This document shows positions 47,200-55,522 of a stretch of DNA of 64,000 bases, piece by piece. Both the position numbers and the translations under genes were made by a program. Under the pieces are notes generated by a model. The model did not search any database, had not been told where the DNA came from, and was given only the letters and a program-made list of their open reading frames with translations. Within the stretch, counting starts at the first letter, position 1, and the number at the start of each line of letters is the position of its first letter. Source of the DNA: Agitococcus sp. GTDB lineage: Bacteria; Pseudomonadota; Gammaproteobacteria; Pseudomonadales; Moraxellaceae. The stretch covers positions 124,001 to 188,000 of the forward strand of contig JAUSLJ010000010.1 of NCBI GenBank assembly GCA_030646715.1. The letters run 5' to 3'.

Positions 47200-48138
47200 T
47201 TAAGACTCACTCAACTTTTTTGCTATGCGCAAATGCGCACTACGTGAGCGCGGATTTTGTGCCAACTCTTCTGGGCTAGCTGATTTTTTACCCAACACTT
47301 TTAATGTGGGATGAAGGTCTTTAGCACGAATAGGAAAATCTCTCGGCAAATCATCGCCTTTGGCTTCTTTTTGAAAGAACTGTTTAACCAAACGATCTTC
47401 TAAAGAGTGAAAGCTAATCACTGCTAATTTGCCATCTGCTTTAAGAGCCGTTAAGGCTTGCGGCAAAAAGCTTTTGATATCGTCTAATTCTTGATTCACA
47501 GCAATACGAATTGCTTGAAAACTACGCGTTGCGGGGTTTTTATGACGCTCCCAAGACGGATGAGCCTCGGCGACAATATCAGATAGTTTTTTAGTCGAGG
47601 TAATTGGCGCGATTTCAACTTCTTTTTTGATAGCACGAGCAATACGACGACTAAACTTTTCTTCGCCATATTGAAATAAAACATTGGCTAAATCTTCTTC
47701 AGAAACCGTCACCAACCAATCTGCGGCACTCACCCCTTGCTGAGGATTCATCCGCATATCTAATGGGCCATCATTCATAAAACTAAAGCCACGGCTGGCA
47801 TCATCTAATTGCGGAGAAGACACGCCTAAATCCGCCATAATGCCATCAATTTTACCCACCAAATCACGCTCGGTTAAAACGTGTGCTAAATCGGCAAAGC
47901 TGGCATGTATAATCGTAAAGCGACTATCTTCCGCCATGAGTTTTTCACCTGCGCTAATGGCTTCAGGATCTTTATCAAAGGCCAATAAATGGGCGTTATC
48001 GCCTAATGCCGCTAATAGCGCACGACTATGCCCACCGCGTCCAAAGGTTGCATCGACATAAATACCATTAACATCGGCCAATACCGCTTGTACTGTCTCA
48101 GTCAATAGAACTGAAAGATGCACTAAAGGATTCGTCAT
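47200..48138 (-). CDS. rsmH: 16S rRNA m4C1402 methyltransferase
   Basis: Methylates N4 of C1402 in 16S rRNA (formerly mraW). 312 residues. SAM-binding YVDATFGRGGHSRALL, MADLGVSSPQLDDASRGFSF, and RSFQAIRIAVNQELDDIKSF. Ends RSAHLRIAKKLSES. It is the first gene of the dcw cluster here: mraZ, which normally precedes it, is absent, and a strong promoter lies about 110 bp upstream. Confidence 0.98.
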   Translation of the reverse strand: MTNPLVHLSVLLTETVQAVLADVNGIYVDATFGRGGHSRALLAALGDNAHLLAFDKDPEAISAGEKLMAEDSRFTIIHASFADLAHVLTERDLVGKIDGIMADLGVSSPQLDDASRGFSFMNDGPLDMRMNPQQGVSAADWLVTVSEEDLANVLFQYGEEKFSRRIARAIKKEVEIAPITSTKKLSDIVAEAHPSWERHKNPATRSFQAIRIAVNQELDDIKSFLPQALTALKADGKLAVISFHSLEDRLVKQFFQKEAKGDDLPRDFPIRAKDLHPTLKVLGKKSASPEELAQNPRSRSAHLRIAKKLSES

Positions 48139-48245
48139 AAAAACGCCAACAAAGCGAACATAAAGGGAAAGCGGCGATTTAAGCCAAGAAAATCATTCAG
48201 ACTGGTACTTTACAAGTCAATTATGAATACATTTAACAGCGATAA

Positions 48246-48274
48246 ACTATAGAGAGCCAGTAATTGACCGTCAA
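48246..48274 (-). promoter_or_regulatory. Strong sigma-70 promoter of the dcw cluster
   Basis: On the minus strand: -35 TTGACG (48269-48274), 17 bp spacer, -10 TATAGT (48246-48251). It lies in the 341 bp spacer between rsmH and rnpB, leaving a leader of about 100 nt before rsmH. The rest of the spacer (48139-48479) shows no gene and no MraZ-type tandem GTGGG boxes. Confidence 0.8.
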
Positions 48275-48479
48275 GGGCATTTACGGCGATAAACGCGCTA
48301 TTTTAGCCTGATTTTTCAGACACTTAAACGCTTAAAATGATGTGTCAAAATCATAAATCAATAGACTAAGTGATAGTCTTGATAAATCACTTTAATTTAG
48401 TGGCTTTGTTGGTTTTTTGTGAATGATTTTTTCGCTATGTTGGGCGTAGGAAATCACGAATGAGGCTTAAAAAGAAGTG

Positions 48480-48831
48480 AGAGTTGGCCTATAAGCCGGG
48501 TTCTGTCAAGGACGATCATTCCTCTAGGCGCACAGTCACCTGTACGCTCCAGCAACCTACCCGCATCCAGCGCGGGCCACGCCAATGGATGCCTATTTGG
48601 TCTTGCTTCAAGTGGGGTTTACCCTGCCGCAACTGGTTGCCCAGTGCGCGGTGCGCTCTTACCGCACCTTTTCACCCTTACCTGCACGGTTACCCGTACA
48701 TCGGCGGTTCAGCTCTCTGTTGCACTTTCCGTCGGCTCACGCCGCCTAGGCGTTACCTAGCACTTTGCCCTACGAAGCCCGGACTTTCCTCCCCTTGCGT
48801 GTGCAAGCGGCGATCATCCAGCCAACTCTCG
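48480..48831 (-). ncRNA. rnpB: RNase P RNA, bacterial type A
   Basis: Catalytic RNA that matures tRNA 5' ends. On the minus strand it starts near GAGAGTTGGCTGGATGATCG, continues with the P4 strand GAGGAAAGTCCGGGC, contains GGTAAGGGTGAAAAGGTGCGG and CAGGGTAAACCCC, and ends with the GACAGAACCCGGCTTATAGG box. The 5' GAGTTGGC pairs with the 3' GCCAACTC. The length of about 350 nt is normal. A T5 run follows. A 135-codon open frame on the other strand is a shadow of this RNA. Confidence 0.97.
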
Positions 48832-48837
48832 GCGCGA

Positions 48838-48865
48838 AGAATAACAGGCTTTTTTAATTGGGCAA
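48838..48865 (-). promoter_or_regulatory. rnpB promoter
   Basis: Minus strand: -35 TTGCCC (48860-48865), 16 bp spacer, -10 TATTCT (48838-48843), predicted start about 7 nt downstream, at the RNA 5' end. Confidence 0.7.
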
Positions 48866-48931
48866 GGTTTTTATCAATAAACGTCAAATAGTCAGCTTTT
48901 GAGTACTAATGCAAAGGTTTATTTATATACT

Positions 48932-48994
48932 CCGTTCACACTGAGCTTGTCGAAGTGTTCTATGCCAATGGTTCGACAGGCTCACCATGAACGG
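48932..48994. repeat. REP-like palindromic element, copy 1
   Basis: 63 bp. Outer arms CCGTTCA / TGAACGG and inner arms GAGCTTGTCGAA / TTCGACAGGCTC. A near-identical copy lies at 54128-54190 in the same orientation. The TGAGCTTGTCGAA family is a widespread REP type. This copy overlaps the last 35 bp of the methyltransferase gene. Confidence 0.88.
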
Positions 48995-50276
48995 TGCAAC
49001 TTTTGCTTAGGTACTTAGATTGAACCGCTTGTGCTGCCGTCATGGCCGCCAATAGTTGCGTAGCAACCGCACGAATGACTGGTACAGTCACTGAGTTGCC
49101 AAACTGTTTATAGGCTTGCACGTCAGAGACTGCATTCACGATATAGTTTTCAGGAAAACCCTGTAACCGCGCGCATTCGCGTGGTGTCAACTTGCGAGGT
49201 CGCTTATGGATGTCACTTTGGTCAATCAGAATTTCACTACCATCTTTGTAATAACGTGCGCTCAAGGTATTAGCGTGCGTGCTATTTTTATGAAACAGCG
49301 AATAACCAAAACCATTACCTTTGGTTTTATGCTCTTCTTTACGGCGACGATGACCATCCCATAACTTCTCAGAAATCGTATATTTACTGTCTACGTACAA
49401 AGAATCCTCTAAAATATCACCAACCCGCGTAGGCGTACAAGGCGGAGTCGGCCAAGAAAATAACTTATTAAAATCAATATCCTGCCCATAATAGTCACGG
49501 TCAAAACCGACAATAAAAATACGTTCACGATTTTGAGGAATACCAAAATCAGCGGCTCTTAATACTTTATAAAACACCTGATAATTAAGGCGATGAGACA
49601 GTGCTTGTCGAGCATCTTCCGACATCGGAATATCGGCAGAAATCTCTTGAACATTACGCCCTTCTAAAATATCGACAATCGTTTGTAACGTGCGCCCTTT
49701 TTCATGGCCTTGTAATTGTTTCACGTTTTCCAACATAAACGCTTTCGGTCTTTTTTGCGCGATAATGCGTTGTATCTCAAAAAACATCGTGCCGCGTGTG
49801 TCACTAAAGCCTCGCTTTAATCCTGCTTGCGAGAAAGTTTGGCAAGGAAAGCCGCCCAATAAAATATCGTGCTGAGGAATGGTATGCGCGCTAATTTGAG
49901 TAATATCACCTGCGGGCAGCTCACCGAAATTGGCAGCGTAGGTTTTTTGAGAAAACTTATCCCATTCTGAGGAAAAGACACAACGCCCTCCTGCTTGCTG
50001 ATAAGGCAAACGAATACCGCCAATGCCCGCAAACAAATCAATAAAAGTAAAGGCTGTTTCAGTAGTTGGCGGTTGTTTGAAGGGGGTATGGGTTTGAATG
50101 CCTGTAATTTGCGCTAATTTGCTAGGCGATGGATGATGCTCACCACGCTCCCAGCCACTGATTGTTCGTTCACCGTTATCTTGCAAGCCCAACAATTGAG
50201 CAAACTCTAATTGCGTCATCCCTAATATCTCTCGTTTAGCCCTGATTCTTTTAGACACTTCACCACTGACTTCCAT
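48960..50276 (-). CDS. DNA cytosine-5 methyltransferase with N-terminal HTH regulator domain
   Basis: Modification enzyme of a type II R-M system. 438 residues from ATG 50276 (AGAGAAA upstream); the longer frame reaches 50408. Residues 5-60 form an XRE-type helix-turn-helix (KREILGMTQLEFAQLLG, RTISGWERGEHHPS). C5-MTase motifs: I FIDLFAGIGG (78-87), IV GGFPCQTFSQ with catalytic Cys145, VI ENV (183-185), VIII QNRERIFIVG, X QFGNSVTVPVI. HTH-MTases of the SsoII/EcoRII group repress their own promoter; a matching dyad is upstream. The last residues (TVHGEPVEPLA) are encoded by the REP element. Confidence 0.93.
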   Translation of the reverse strand: MEVSGEVSKRIRAKREILGMTQLEFAQLLGLQDNGERTISGWERGEHHPSPSKLAQITGIQTHTPFKQPPTTETAFTFIDLFAGIGGIRLPYQQAGGRCVFSSEWDKFSQKTYAANFGELPAGDITQISAHTIPQHDILLGGFPCQTFSQAGLKRGFSDTRGTMFFEIQRIIAQKRPKAFMLENVKQLQGHEKGRTLQTIVDILEGRNVQEISADIPMSEDARQALSHRLNYQVFYKVLRAADFGIPQNRERIFIVGFDRDYYGQDIDFNKLFSWPTPPCTPTRVGDILEDSLYVDSKYTISEKLWDGHRRRKEEHKTKGNGFGYSLFHKNSTHANTLSARYYKDGSEILIDQSDIHKRPRKLTPRECARLQGFPENYIVNAVSDVQAYKQFGNSVTVPVIRAVATQLLAAMTAAQAVQSKYLSKSCTVHGEPVEPLA

Positions 50277-50339
50277 ACGTTTCTCTAAAAGTATATCTAG
50301 TTTTTGACCCTGCAATTTTAGTTTTATTTTCACGAGAGT

Positions 50340-50366
50340 CAAGTTAAGCGTCACAGAGTTAACTTG
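50340..50366. promoter_or_regulatory. Operator-like dyad in the R-M divergent promoter region
   Basis: Perfect 8 bp arms CAAGTTAA / TTAACTTG with an 11 bp centre, between the divergent methyltransferase (start 50276) and endonuclease (start 50447). Likely bound by the methyltransferase HTH domain to balance the two genes. Confidence 0.65.
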
Positions 50367-50446
50367 ACGAAATAACCCGATAAAACCTATGTTGAGCCAG
50401 ATAACCATTTAATTCTAAATAGTTAATTACTTAAAGAGGGTAAACC

Positions 50447-51220
50447 GTGGCAATCCCAAACGTAACGACAGACGATACTAAACACGACATAATTCGTCGC
50501 TTTAATGAAAATGTTCGTGGTAAACAAGCGGAAACCACTAACAGCAATCAGCGACATGATGGCCGAGAAGGCCATTGGCTGGAGCGACAAATGGGGCTAA
50601 CGGCTAATGCCAGTAACGCGCCCGATTTGCATGGCTACGAAATGAAAAATCAAACCACGACTAAAACCACATTTGGTGATTGGTCTGCCGATTACTATAT
50701 TTACAAAGATGTCGATTTTGACATCACGCGAAATCAGTTTTTAATGATTTTTGGCAAACCAAATAGTGCCAAAGGAGGACGTTACTCGTGGTCAGGCGAG
50801 CCTTGTCCTAAAATAAATCGCTTTAACAGCTTTGGTCAAAAACTCTATATTGATGCTAATCATAATATTATTGTCGAATATAGCTTTGCACACGATGAAC
50901 GCTCGAACAAAACAGCGATTGTTCCTTTAGCTTTGCAAAGAGAGCAGTTGATATTAGCAAAGTGGTATGCACATTCTATTAGCCAAAAACTGGAAAGAAA
51001 GTTTAACCAACGTGGTTGGTTTAAATGCCTTAAAAATCAAAATAATGTATATACTGCAATTGTTTTTGGCGACCCAATTAGCTTCGAGCGATGGATTGCC
51101 TTGGTTGAAACAGGTGAAGTATTTTTTGACAGTGGGATGTACCAAACCAATGCCAGAAATTACTCTGTCTGGCGATCAACTAACACTTTTTGGGACAGCT
51201 TAATTACTAGCCGTTATTAG
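50447..51220 (+). CDS. Type II restriction endonuclease (PD-(D/E)xK, possibly CCNGG-type)
   Basis: 257 residues with a GTG start, GAGGG 7 nt upstream. Near residues 39-67 the text HDGREGHWLERQMG...APDLHGYEMK gives a PD-(D/E)xK centre: Asp60, Glu65-x-Lys67, with Glu42 in the preceding helix. The GREGHWLE start resembles endonucleases of the LlaMI/ScrFI group (CCNGG), but this is from memory and specificity is not proven. Divergent from the HTH-methyltransferase across a shared control region, the usual SsoII-like layout. The pair sits between rnpB and rsmI and probably came by horizontal transfer. Confidence 0.85.
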   Translation: MAIPNVTTDDTKHDIIRRFNENVRGKQAETTNSNQRHDGREGHWLERQMGLTANASNAPDLHGYEMKNQTTTKTTFGDWSADYYIYKDVDFDITRNQFLMIFGKPNSAKGGRYSWSGEPCPKINRFNSFGQKLYIDANHNIIVEYSFAHDERSNKTAIVPLALQREQLILAKWYAHSISQKLERKFNQRGWFKCLKNQNNVYTAIVFGDPISFERWIALVETGEVFFDSGMYQTNARNYSVWRSTNTFWDSLITSRY

Positions 51221-51278
51221 ATAAATTACAGTAAAAACCCATCGTTAAACATTGTTGTTCTGTGATGGGTTTTGACTC

Positions 51279-52115
51279 TTACTTCTGCAACACCAACGCC
51301 CGATCATACAACGCATTTTTTTTATGCCCAGTCAGCTCAGCCGCTAATTGCGCGCTTTGTTTAACAGGTAAATATTTAAGCAATTTCAACAGCAAAGCAT
51401 CCACTTCTGCCTCAGCAGCTTGCCCCGAATTGACGGGCGCACCCTCTACCACCAAAACAATTTCCCCTCGTTGTTGATTTGAGTCCTGTTCCACCCACAG
51501 ACACAACTCTGCCAAGGTCTGTTGCTTAATCGTTTCAAAGGTTTTGGTGATTTCACGCGCTAAGACCACACGCCGCGCGCCACCAAAAATCGAACACATA
51601 TCTTGCACGCATTCCAAAATACGATGCGGCGCTTCATAAAAAATCAGCGTACGGGTTTCATGAGCCAACGCCTGTAATTGCACTTGTCTAGCGGTTGTTT
51701 TCGCTGACAAAAACCCTTCAAAGGTAAAACGATCACTAGGCAAACCCGCGGCAGACAACGCTGCAATCGCCGCACATGCACCAGGAATAGGAATGACTTG
51801 AATATTGGCTTCATGAGCCGCCGCCACTAAACGATAACCGGGATCACTGATTAATGGCGTACCCGCATCCGAAATCAACGCCATATTTTCGCCCGCGAGC
51901 ATCTGACTGATTAAACCTTGTACACGCCCTGCTTCATTATGGTCATGTACCGCCACCAGTGGCGTATTAATATCTAAATGTTGTAAAAGTCGCGCCGAAT
52001 GTCGTGTATCCTCTGCCGCAATACGTCCGACCTGCGCTAAAACTTGGATAGCTCGTCGGCTAATGTCATCTAGGTTGCCAATAGGGGTGGCAACCACATA
52101 AAGTACGCCCGTCAT
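51279..52115 (-). CDS. rsmI: 16S rRNA 2'-O-ribose C1402 methyltransferase
   Basis: Tetrapyrrole-methylase-fold enzyme for the 2'-O-methyl of C1402 (the same base is N4-methylated by RsmH). 278 residues from ATG 52115 (MTGVLYVVATPIGNLDDIS). Key blocks: AAEDTRHSARLLQHL, ALISDAGTPLISDPGYRLV, GACAAIAALSAAGLPSDRF and YEAPHRI. The longer frame to 52241 runs through the opposite gene and is not used. Starts 16 bp from lpoA, divergent. Confidence 0.97.
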   Translation of the reverse strand: MTGVLYVVATPIGNLDDISRRAIQVLAQVGRIAAEDTRHSARLLQHLDINTPLVAVHDHNEAGRVQGLISQMLAGENMALISDAGTPLISDPGYRLVAAAHEANIQVIPIPGACAAIAALSAAGLPSDRFTFEGFLSAKTTARQVQLQALAHETRTLIFYEAPHRILECVQDMCSIFGGARRVVLAREITKTFETIKQQTLAELCLWVEQDSNQQRGEIVLVVEGAPVNSGQAAEAEVDALLLKLLKYLPVKQSAQLAAELTGHKKNALYDRALVLQK

Positions 52116-52131
52116 GTGTAGGAACTCTGTT

Positions 52132-53175
52132 ATGTCGTGGACTCGTTGTTTAGCTGTTGCCTTAGCACTCGCAACAACACCTATTTCTGCAATCGCGGCA
52201 GAGATTAGCGTGTTATTACCGTTGACAGGTGCTACCGCCAAAGCCTCAGAAAGTATTCGTGATGGTTTGTTAGCAGGCTATTATCAGGCTTTAGCGGTCG
52301 ATAAGGCCAGTCCTAGCCTACATTTTTACGACACGACACCCTATCCTGACTTAAAATCCTTATTAGACATCGCCATTAGTGAAGATACAACGCTCATTAT
52401 TGGCCCACTCATGAAAGAACACGTCACTCAATTACTAGAACACGCGCCTAATGTGCCCGTTCTCGCATTAAATAGAGTCAATAACTCGAATGGTGGTGGC
52501 GTTTGGCAATTTGCCTTAGCCCCTGAAGAAGAAAGCTTGCCGTTAATTGCCATGATGAAACAGGCAGGCATTAAACGTGTCCGTACGCTCATGCAAGCCG
52601 ACGCCAACAGCGAACGCTTACGCCAATCGTTTGAGCAATTATGGACAGCTCAAGGTGGGGAGTTATTACCCGTTTTTAAGCTCACACAAACTGACAATGA
52701 CGGCCTTACGGCCAGTATCAAACAATTATTAGCTGAGCCTCAAACTGCCAAAGCTCAGGCTTTTTATTTAGCCAGCCCGCAATTATCACTGTATGCCATG
52801 CCGTTATTAAATTTTTATCAACGCCAGCCAATTCCCGTCTATAGCGGCTCACAAAGTTATGATGCTGAAAAAAGCCAACTCGAACGTCAAGATCTCAATG
52901 GCTTGGGCTTTTGTGGTCTCCCGTCACTCATTACACCGCAAAAATGGACAGATACAGACGACAACCCAACGGCAAAATTCGACCGTTTTTATGCCTTTGG
53001 TGCCGATGCTTGGTCAATCAGCAAACAGCTAACCCACTCAAAAAAACATCCAATTGCTGGCAGAACGGGACTACTTAATTTAATTGACGGGCAAGTACAA
53101 CGTACGCCCGCGTGTGCGGAAGTCAAGGATGGAAAAGCAACTCTCAGCCAAACAACTGTTGGGGCAAGCCGCTGA
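52132..53175 (+). CDS. lpoA: LpoA-like penicillin-binding protein activator, short form
   Basis: Outer-envelope regulator family of PBP1A. 347 residues from ATG 52132 (AGGA upstream). Signal peptide ending AIAAE, then a periplasmic-binding-protein-like fold (ISVLLPLTGATAKASESIRDGL, LIIGPLMKEHVTQLLEH, GLGFCGLPSLI). The E. coli LpoA is about twice as long, with an N-terminal TPR domain and a lipidated Cys; both are missing here, so it is predicted to be soluble in the periplasm. Position opposite rsmI and before yraN is the E. coli order. Confidence 0.85.
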   Translation: MSWTRCLAVALALATTPISAIAAEISVLLPLTGATAKASESIRDGLLAGYYQALAVDKASPSLHFYDTTPYPDLKSLLDIAISEDTTLIIGPLMKEHVTQLLEHAPNVPVLALNRVNNSNGGGVWQFALAPEEESLPLIAMMKQAGIKRVRTLMQADANSERLRQSFEQLWTAQGGELLPVFKLTQTDNDGLTASIKQLLAEPQTAKAQAFYLASPQLSLYAMPLLNFYQRQPIPVYSGSQSYDAEKSQLERQDLNGLGFCGLPSLITPQKWTDTDDNPTAKFDRFYAFGADAWSISKQLTHSKKHPIAGRTGLLNLIDGQVQRTPACAEVKDGKATLSQTTVGASR

Positions 53176-53506
53176 AAATGCCGCTTGTGAGTATTTACAA
53201 ACGCAAGGACTGACTTTACTGACACGAAATTTTCACGCGCGACAGGGTGAAATTGATTTGGTGATGTTAGAGAAAAATACTTTAGTCTTTGTCGAAGTCC
53301 GTTTTCGAAGCCGTAGTGTTTTTGGCGATGCCGCAACGTCGGTTACACGCGCAAAGCAACAAAAAATAATTGCCACCGCGCGTTACTTTTTGCATCATCA
53401 TCCCAAGTACCAGAGCTTGGCTGCGCGCTTTGATGTGGTTGCGATTCAGCCGCAAGGACAACAGTGGCACATTGATTGGATTCCTGCTGCTTTTTTAGCG
53501 GCATAA
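53129..53506 (+). CDS. yraN: YraN family (UPF0102) nuclease-like protein
   Basis: 125 residues from ATG 53129, overlapping the lpoA end by 47 bp in another frame. Holliday-junction-resolvase-like fold: LLGQAAENAACEYLQTQGL, RNFHARQGEIDLVMLEKNTLVFVEVRFR with the E-x-D...E-x-K/R-type centre, and the KQQKIIATARYFL helix. The role is unknown; conserved next to lpoA. Confidence 0.93.
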   Translation: MEKQLSAKQLLGQAAENAACEYLQTQGLTLLTRNFHARQGEIDLVMLEKNTLVFVEVRFRSRSVFGDAATSVTRAKQQKIIATARYFLHHHPKYQSLAARFDVVAIQPQGQQWHIDWIPAAFLAA

Positions 53507-53526
53507 AAATTTTATTAGGTTGAAAA

Positions 53527-54108
53527 ATGAATAAATTATTATTGATAACACTGATGGGCTGCACCTCGTTGATAACGGGCTGCGCGCAAATGTTGGCCGC
53601 CGCTTCGGGTTCTGAACCTGTAGGCACTGCCGAAGGTCAGCGCACCTTAAGCCAACGACTTGAAGATATGAGTATTGAACGGACGGCCAGTATCAATCTC
53701 TATAAAATTGATCCTGAGTTTAAAAATGCTCATGTGTCGTTTATGAGCTTTCATAGCAATGTCTTAATTGCAGGACAAGTGCTCACTACCAAACAAAAAC
53801 AATTAGCCGAAGAAACAGTCACTTCAATGCGTGAAGTCAAGCTCGTGCATAATGAACTAGTGGTAAACCCTGCCGTTAACTCGTATTTAACGCGCACCAA
53901 AGATAGCTTTATCAGCACCCAAATCAGCACTAAACTCATTTTTGCGAAAGACTTTCCCAGCAGCCAAACTAAAGTATTAGTCGAAAGTGGCGTTGTTTAT
54001 TTGATGGGAAAACTGACGAAAGCTCAAACCAATCAAGCAATAGAGTTAATCAAATCTGTGCCTGATATTACGAAAATCGTCAAACTGGTGGATTATTTAG
54101 ACGCATAA
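53527..54108 (+). CDS. dolP: Dual BON-domain outer-membrane lipoprotein
   Basis: 193 residues. Lipoprotein signal with lipobox LITGC (Cys19). Two BON domains: about 47-115 (INLYKIDPEFKNAHVSFMSF to EVKLVHNEL) and 125-192 (DSFISTQISTKLIFAKDF to IVKLVDYLDA). DolP (YraP) supports outer-membrane integrity in E. coli. The E. coli order is lpoA-yraN-diaA-dolP; diaA is missing here. Confidence 0.92.
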   Translation: MNKLLLITLMGCTSLITGCAQMLAAASGSEPVGTAEGQRTLSQRLEDMSIERTASINLYKIDPEFKNAHVSFMSFHSNVLIAGQVLTTKQKQLAEETVTSMREVKLVHNELVVNPAVNSYLTRTKDSFISTQISTKLIFAKDFPSSQTKVLVESGVVYLMGKLTKAQTNQAIELIKSVPDITKIVKLVDYLDA

Positions 54109-54127
54109 GCACGCGTAAGAAAATGTA

Positions 54128-54190
54128 CCGTTGGCACTGAGCTTGTCGAAGTGTTCACTGGTAATGGTTCGACAGGCTCACCATGAACGG
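54128..54190. repeat. REP-like palindromic element, copy 2
   Basis: 63 bp, same orientation as 48932-48994 with a few differences in the arm start and loop. Inner arms GAGCTTGTCGAA / TTCGACAGGCTC. Lies between the convergent ends of dolP and sspB and may serve as their transcription end. Confidence 0.88.
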
Positions 54191-54229
54191 TGAGCCTTTT
54201 TAATCACCACAGCAAACTCGGTTCAAGCC

Positions 54230-54706
54230 TTACTTAACCACGCTCAAACTAGGGCGACCCGCAGGTTTAGCTCTTGGTGCCTCATCACTGTCATCAGCGT
54301 TTTTTTCCGTTGGCGCAGGTGCTGCTGCCAATACAGGAGCTGCGACTAAAGCTGGAGCAGTTGGCTGTTCTTGTGGTGTCGTTTGGTCACCAAACTCCTC
54401 ATTACTGTCAAAAAACATACCCTGACCATTTTCACGGGCATAGATAGCTAATACCGCCACCATCGGTGCGGAAATCATCATCGGCACACCACCAAAACGC
54501 GCCGAAAAAGAAATCCCTTCATTCTGAATAAAAAAATCTTTCACCGCATGAGGTGCTGCATTCAAGACAATTTTGCCATCTTTAATATGCTGAGGAGGCA
54601 CACGCACCAAGGGGTTGGTAGCATCAATAAGCAAATATGGTGTGGCATCGTTATCAACAAGCCACTCATAAATGGCGCGGACTAAATAAGGGCGACTGGG
54701 ACTCAT
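54230..54706 (-). CDS. sspB: ClpXP protease specificity-enhancing factor SspB
   Basis: Adaptor that delivers ssrA-tagged proteins to ClpXP. 158 residues. N-terminal SspB fold (RPYLVRAIYEWLVDNDATPY, LNAAPHAVKDFFIQNEGI, FSARFGGVPMMISAPMVAVLAIYARENGQGM), a flexible Ala/Pro-rich linker, and the ClpX-binding tail RPSLSVVK. Downstream of sspA as in E. coli, with a 103 bp gap. Confidence 0.97.
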   Translation of the reverse strand: MSPSRPYLVRAIYEWLVDNDATPYLLIDATNPLVRVPPQHIKDGKIVLNAAPHAVKDFFIQNEGISFSARFGGVPMMISAPMVAVLAIYARENGQGMFFDSNEEFGDQTTPQEQPTAPALVAAPVLAAAPAPTEKNADDSDEAPRAKPAGRPSLSVVK

Positions 54707-54809
54707 AATATTGGTCTCCTATCTATGCTTTTTAAGCTAATTTGATGGCCTATTCTAACAATTTTCAAGCACTTAGCGAGTTTCAGGCGACGAAATACCA
54801 TCTCGTTGC

Positions 54810-55436
54810 TTAACGCATATTTTTTTCACTATCACTGAGGCTGTGCACAAAGGCCTCACGAGCAAACAATCGGCTCATGTAATTAAACAACGGTTTGCAC
54901 GGCTTTTCTGGTAATTCAATGTCCATAATGGTCAAACGCCATAAAATCGGTGCGAGCATCACATCGACAATGGTAAATTCATCACTCATAAAATACGGTT
55001 TATCCGAGAAAATTGGCGCAATACTGATTAAGCTTTCACGCAATAATTTACGCGCATTTGCCACTTTGTCTGCGTTTTTATCATTGACAATAATATCAAC
55101 TAATACCGTCCAATCACGCTCTACACGATAGGCATATTGACGGGTTTGAGCACGGGCAACGGGGTACGCAGGCAATAACGGCGGATGGGGAAAACGCTCA
55201 TCCAAATACTCCATCATCACTTTGGTTTCAAATAAACTCAACTCTCGATCCACTAGCGTAGGCAAGGTGTTGTAAGGATTAAGATGAGCCAGATCTTCAG
55301 GCTTATTATGCGGATTAACCGAAACAATATCGACGGCTGCACCTTTTTCGGCCAACACGATGCGTACACGATGACTATAATGATCATTAGCATCAGAATA
55401 AAAAGTCATGCCTGCGCGTTTACTGACCACTGCCAT
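54810..55436 (-). CDS. sspA: Stringent starvation protein A (GST-fold RNA polymerase-associated)
   Basis: 208 residues. Thioredoxin-like N-terminal domain (MTFYSDANDHYSHRVRIVLAEK, NPYNTLPTLVDRELSLFET) and an all-helical GST C-terminal domain (DEFTIVDVMLAPILWRL). SspA binds RNA polymerase and acts in stress gene control. It lies between petC and sspB. Confidence 0.96.
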   Translation of the reverse strand: MAVVSKRAGMTFYSDANDHYSHRVRIVLAEKGAAVDIVSVNPHNKPEDLAHLNPYNTLPTLVDRELSLFETKVMMEYLDERFPHPPLLPAYPVARAQTRQYAYRVERDWTVLVDIIVNDKNADKVANARKLLRESLISIAPIFSDKPYFMSDEFTIVDVMLAPILWRLTIMDIELPEKPCKPLFNYMSRLFAREAFVHSLSDSEKNMR

Positions 55437-55463
55437 TTTTCAGCTCCGTTTACATGAAATTCC

Positions 55464-55499
55464 AAAAACAAAAGGGCAACTATCCTGTCGCCCTTTTGT
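55464..55499 (-). terminator. Intrinsic terminator after petC
   Basis: Arms CAAAAGGGC / GCCCTTTTG around a 13 nt loop with a T5 run on the minus side, about 24 bp after the petC stop. Confidence 0.82.
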
Positions 55500-55522
55500 G
55501 CACACGCCAGTAAAACTGGGTG

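Noticed and set aside
48484-48891. 135-codon open frame on the plus strand
   Set aside because: It lies antisense over RNase P RNA and has no ribosome binding site or family features; it is a shadow of rnpB.
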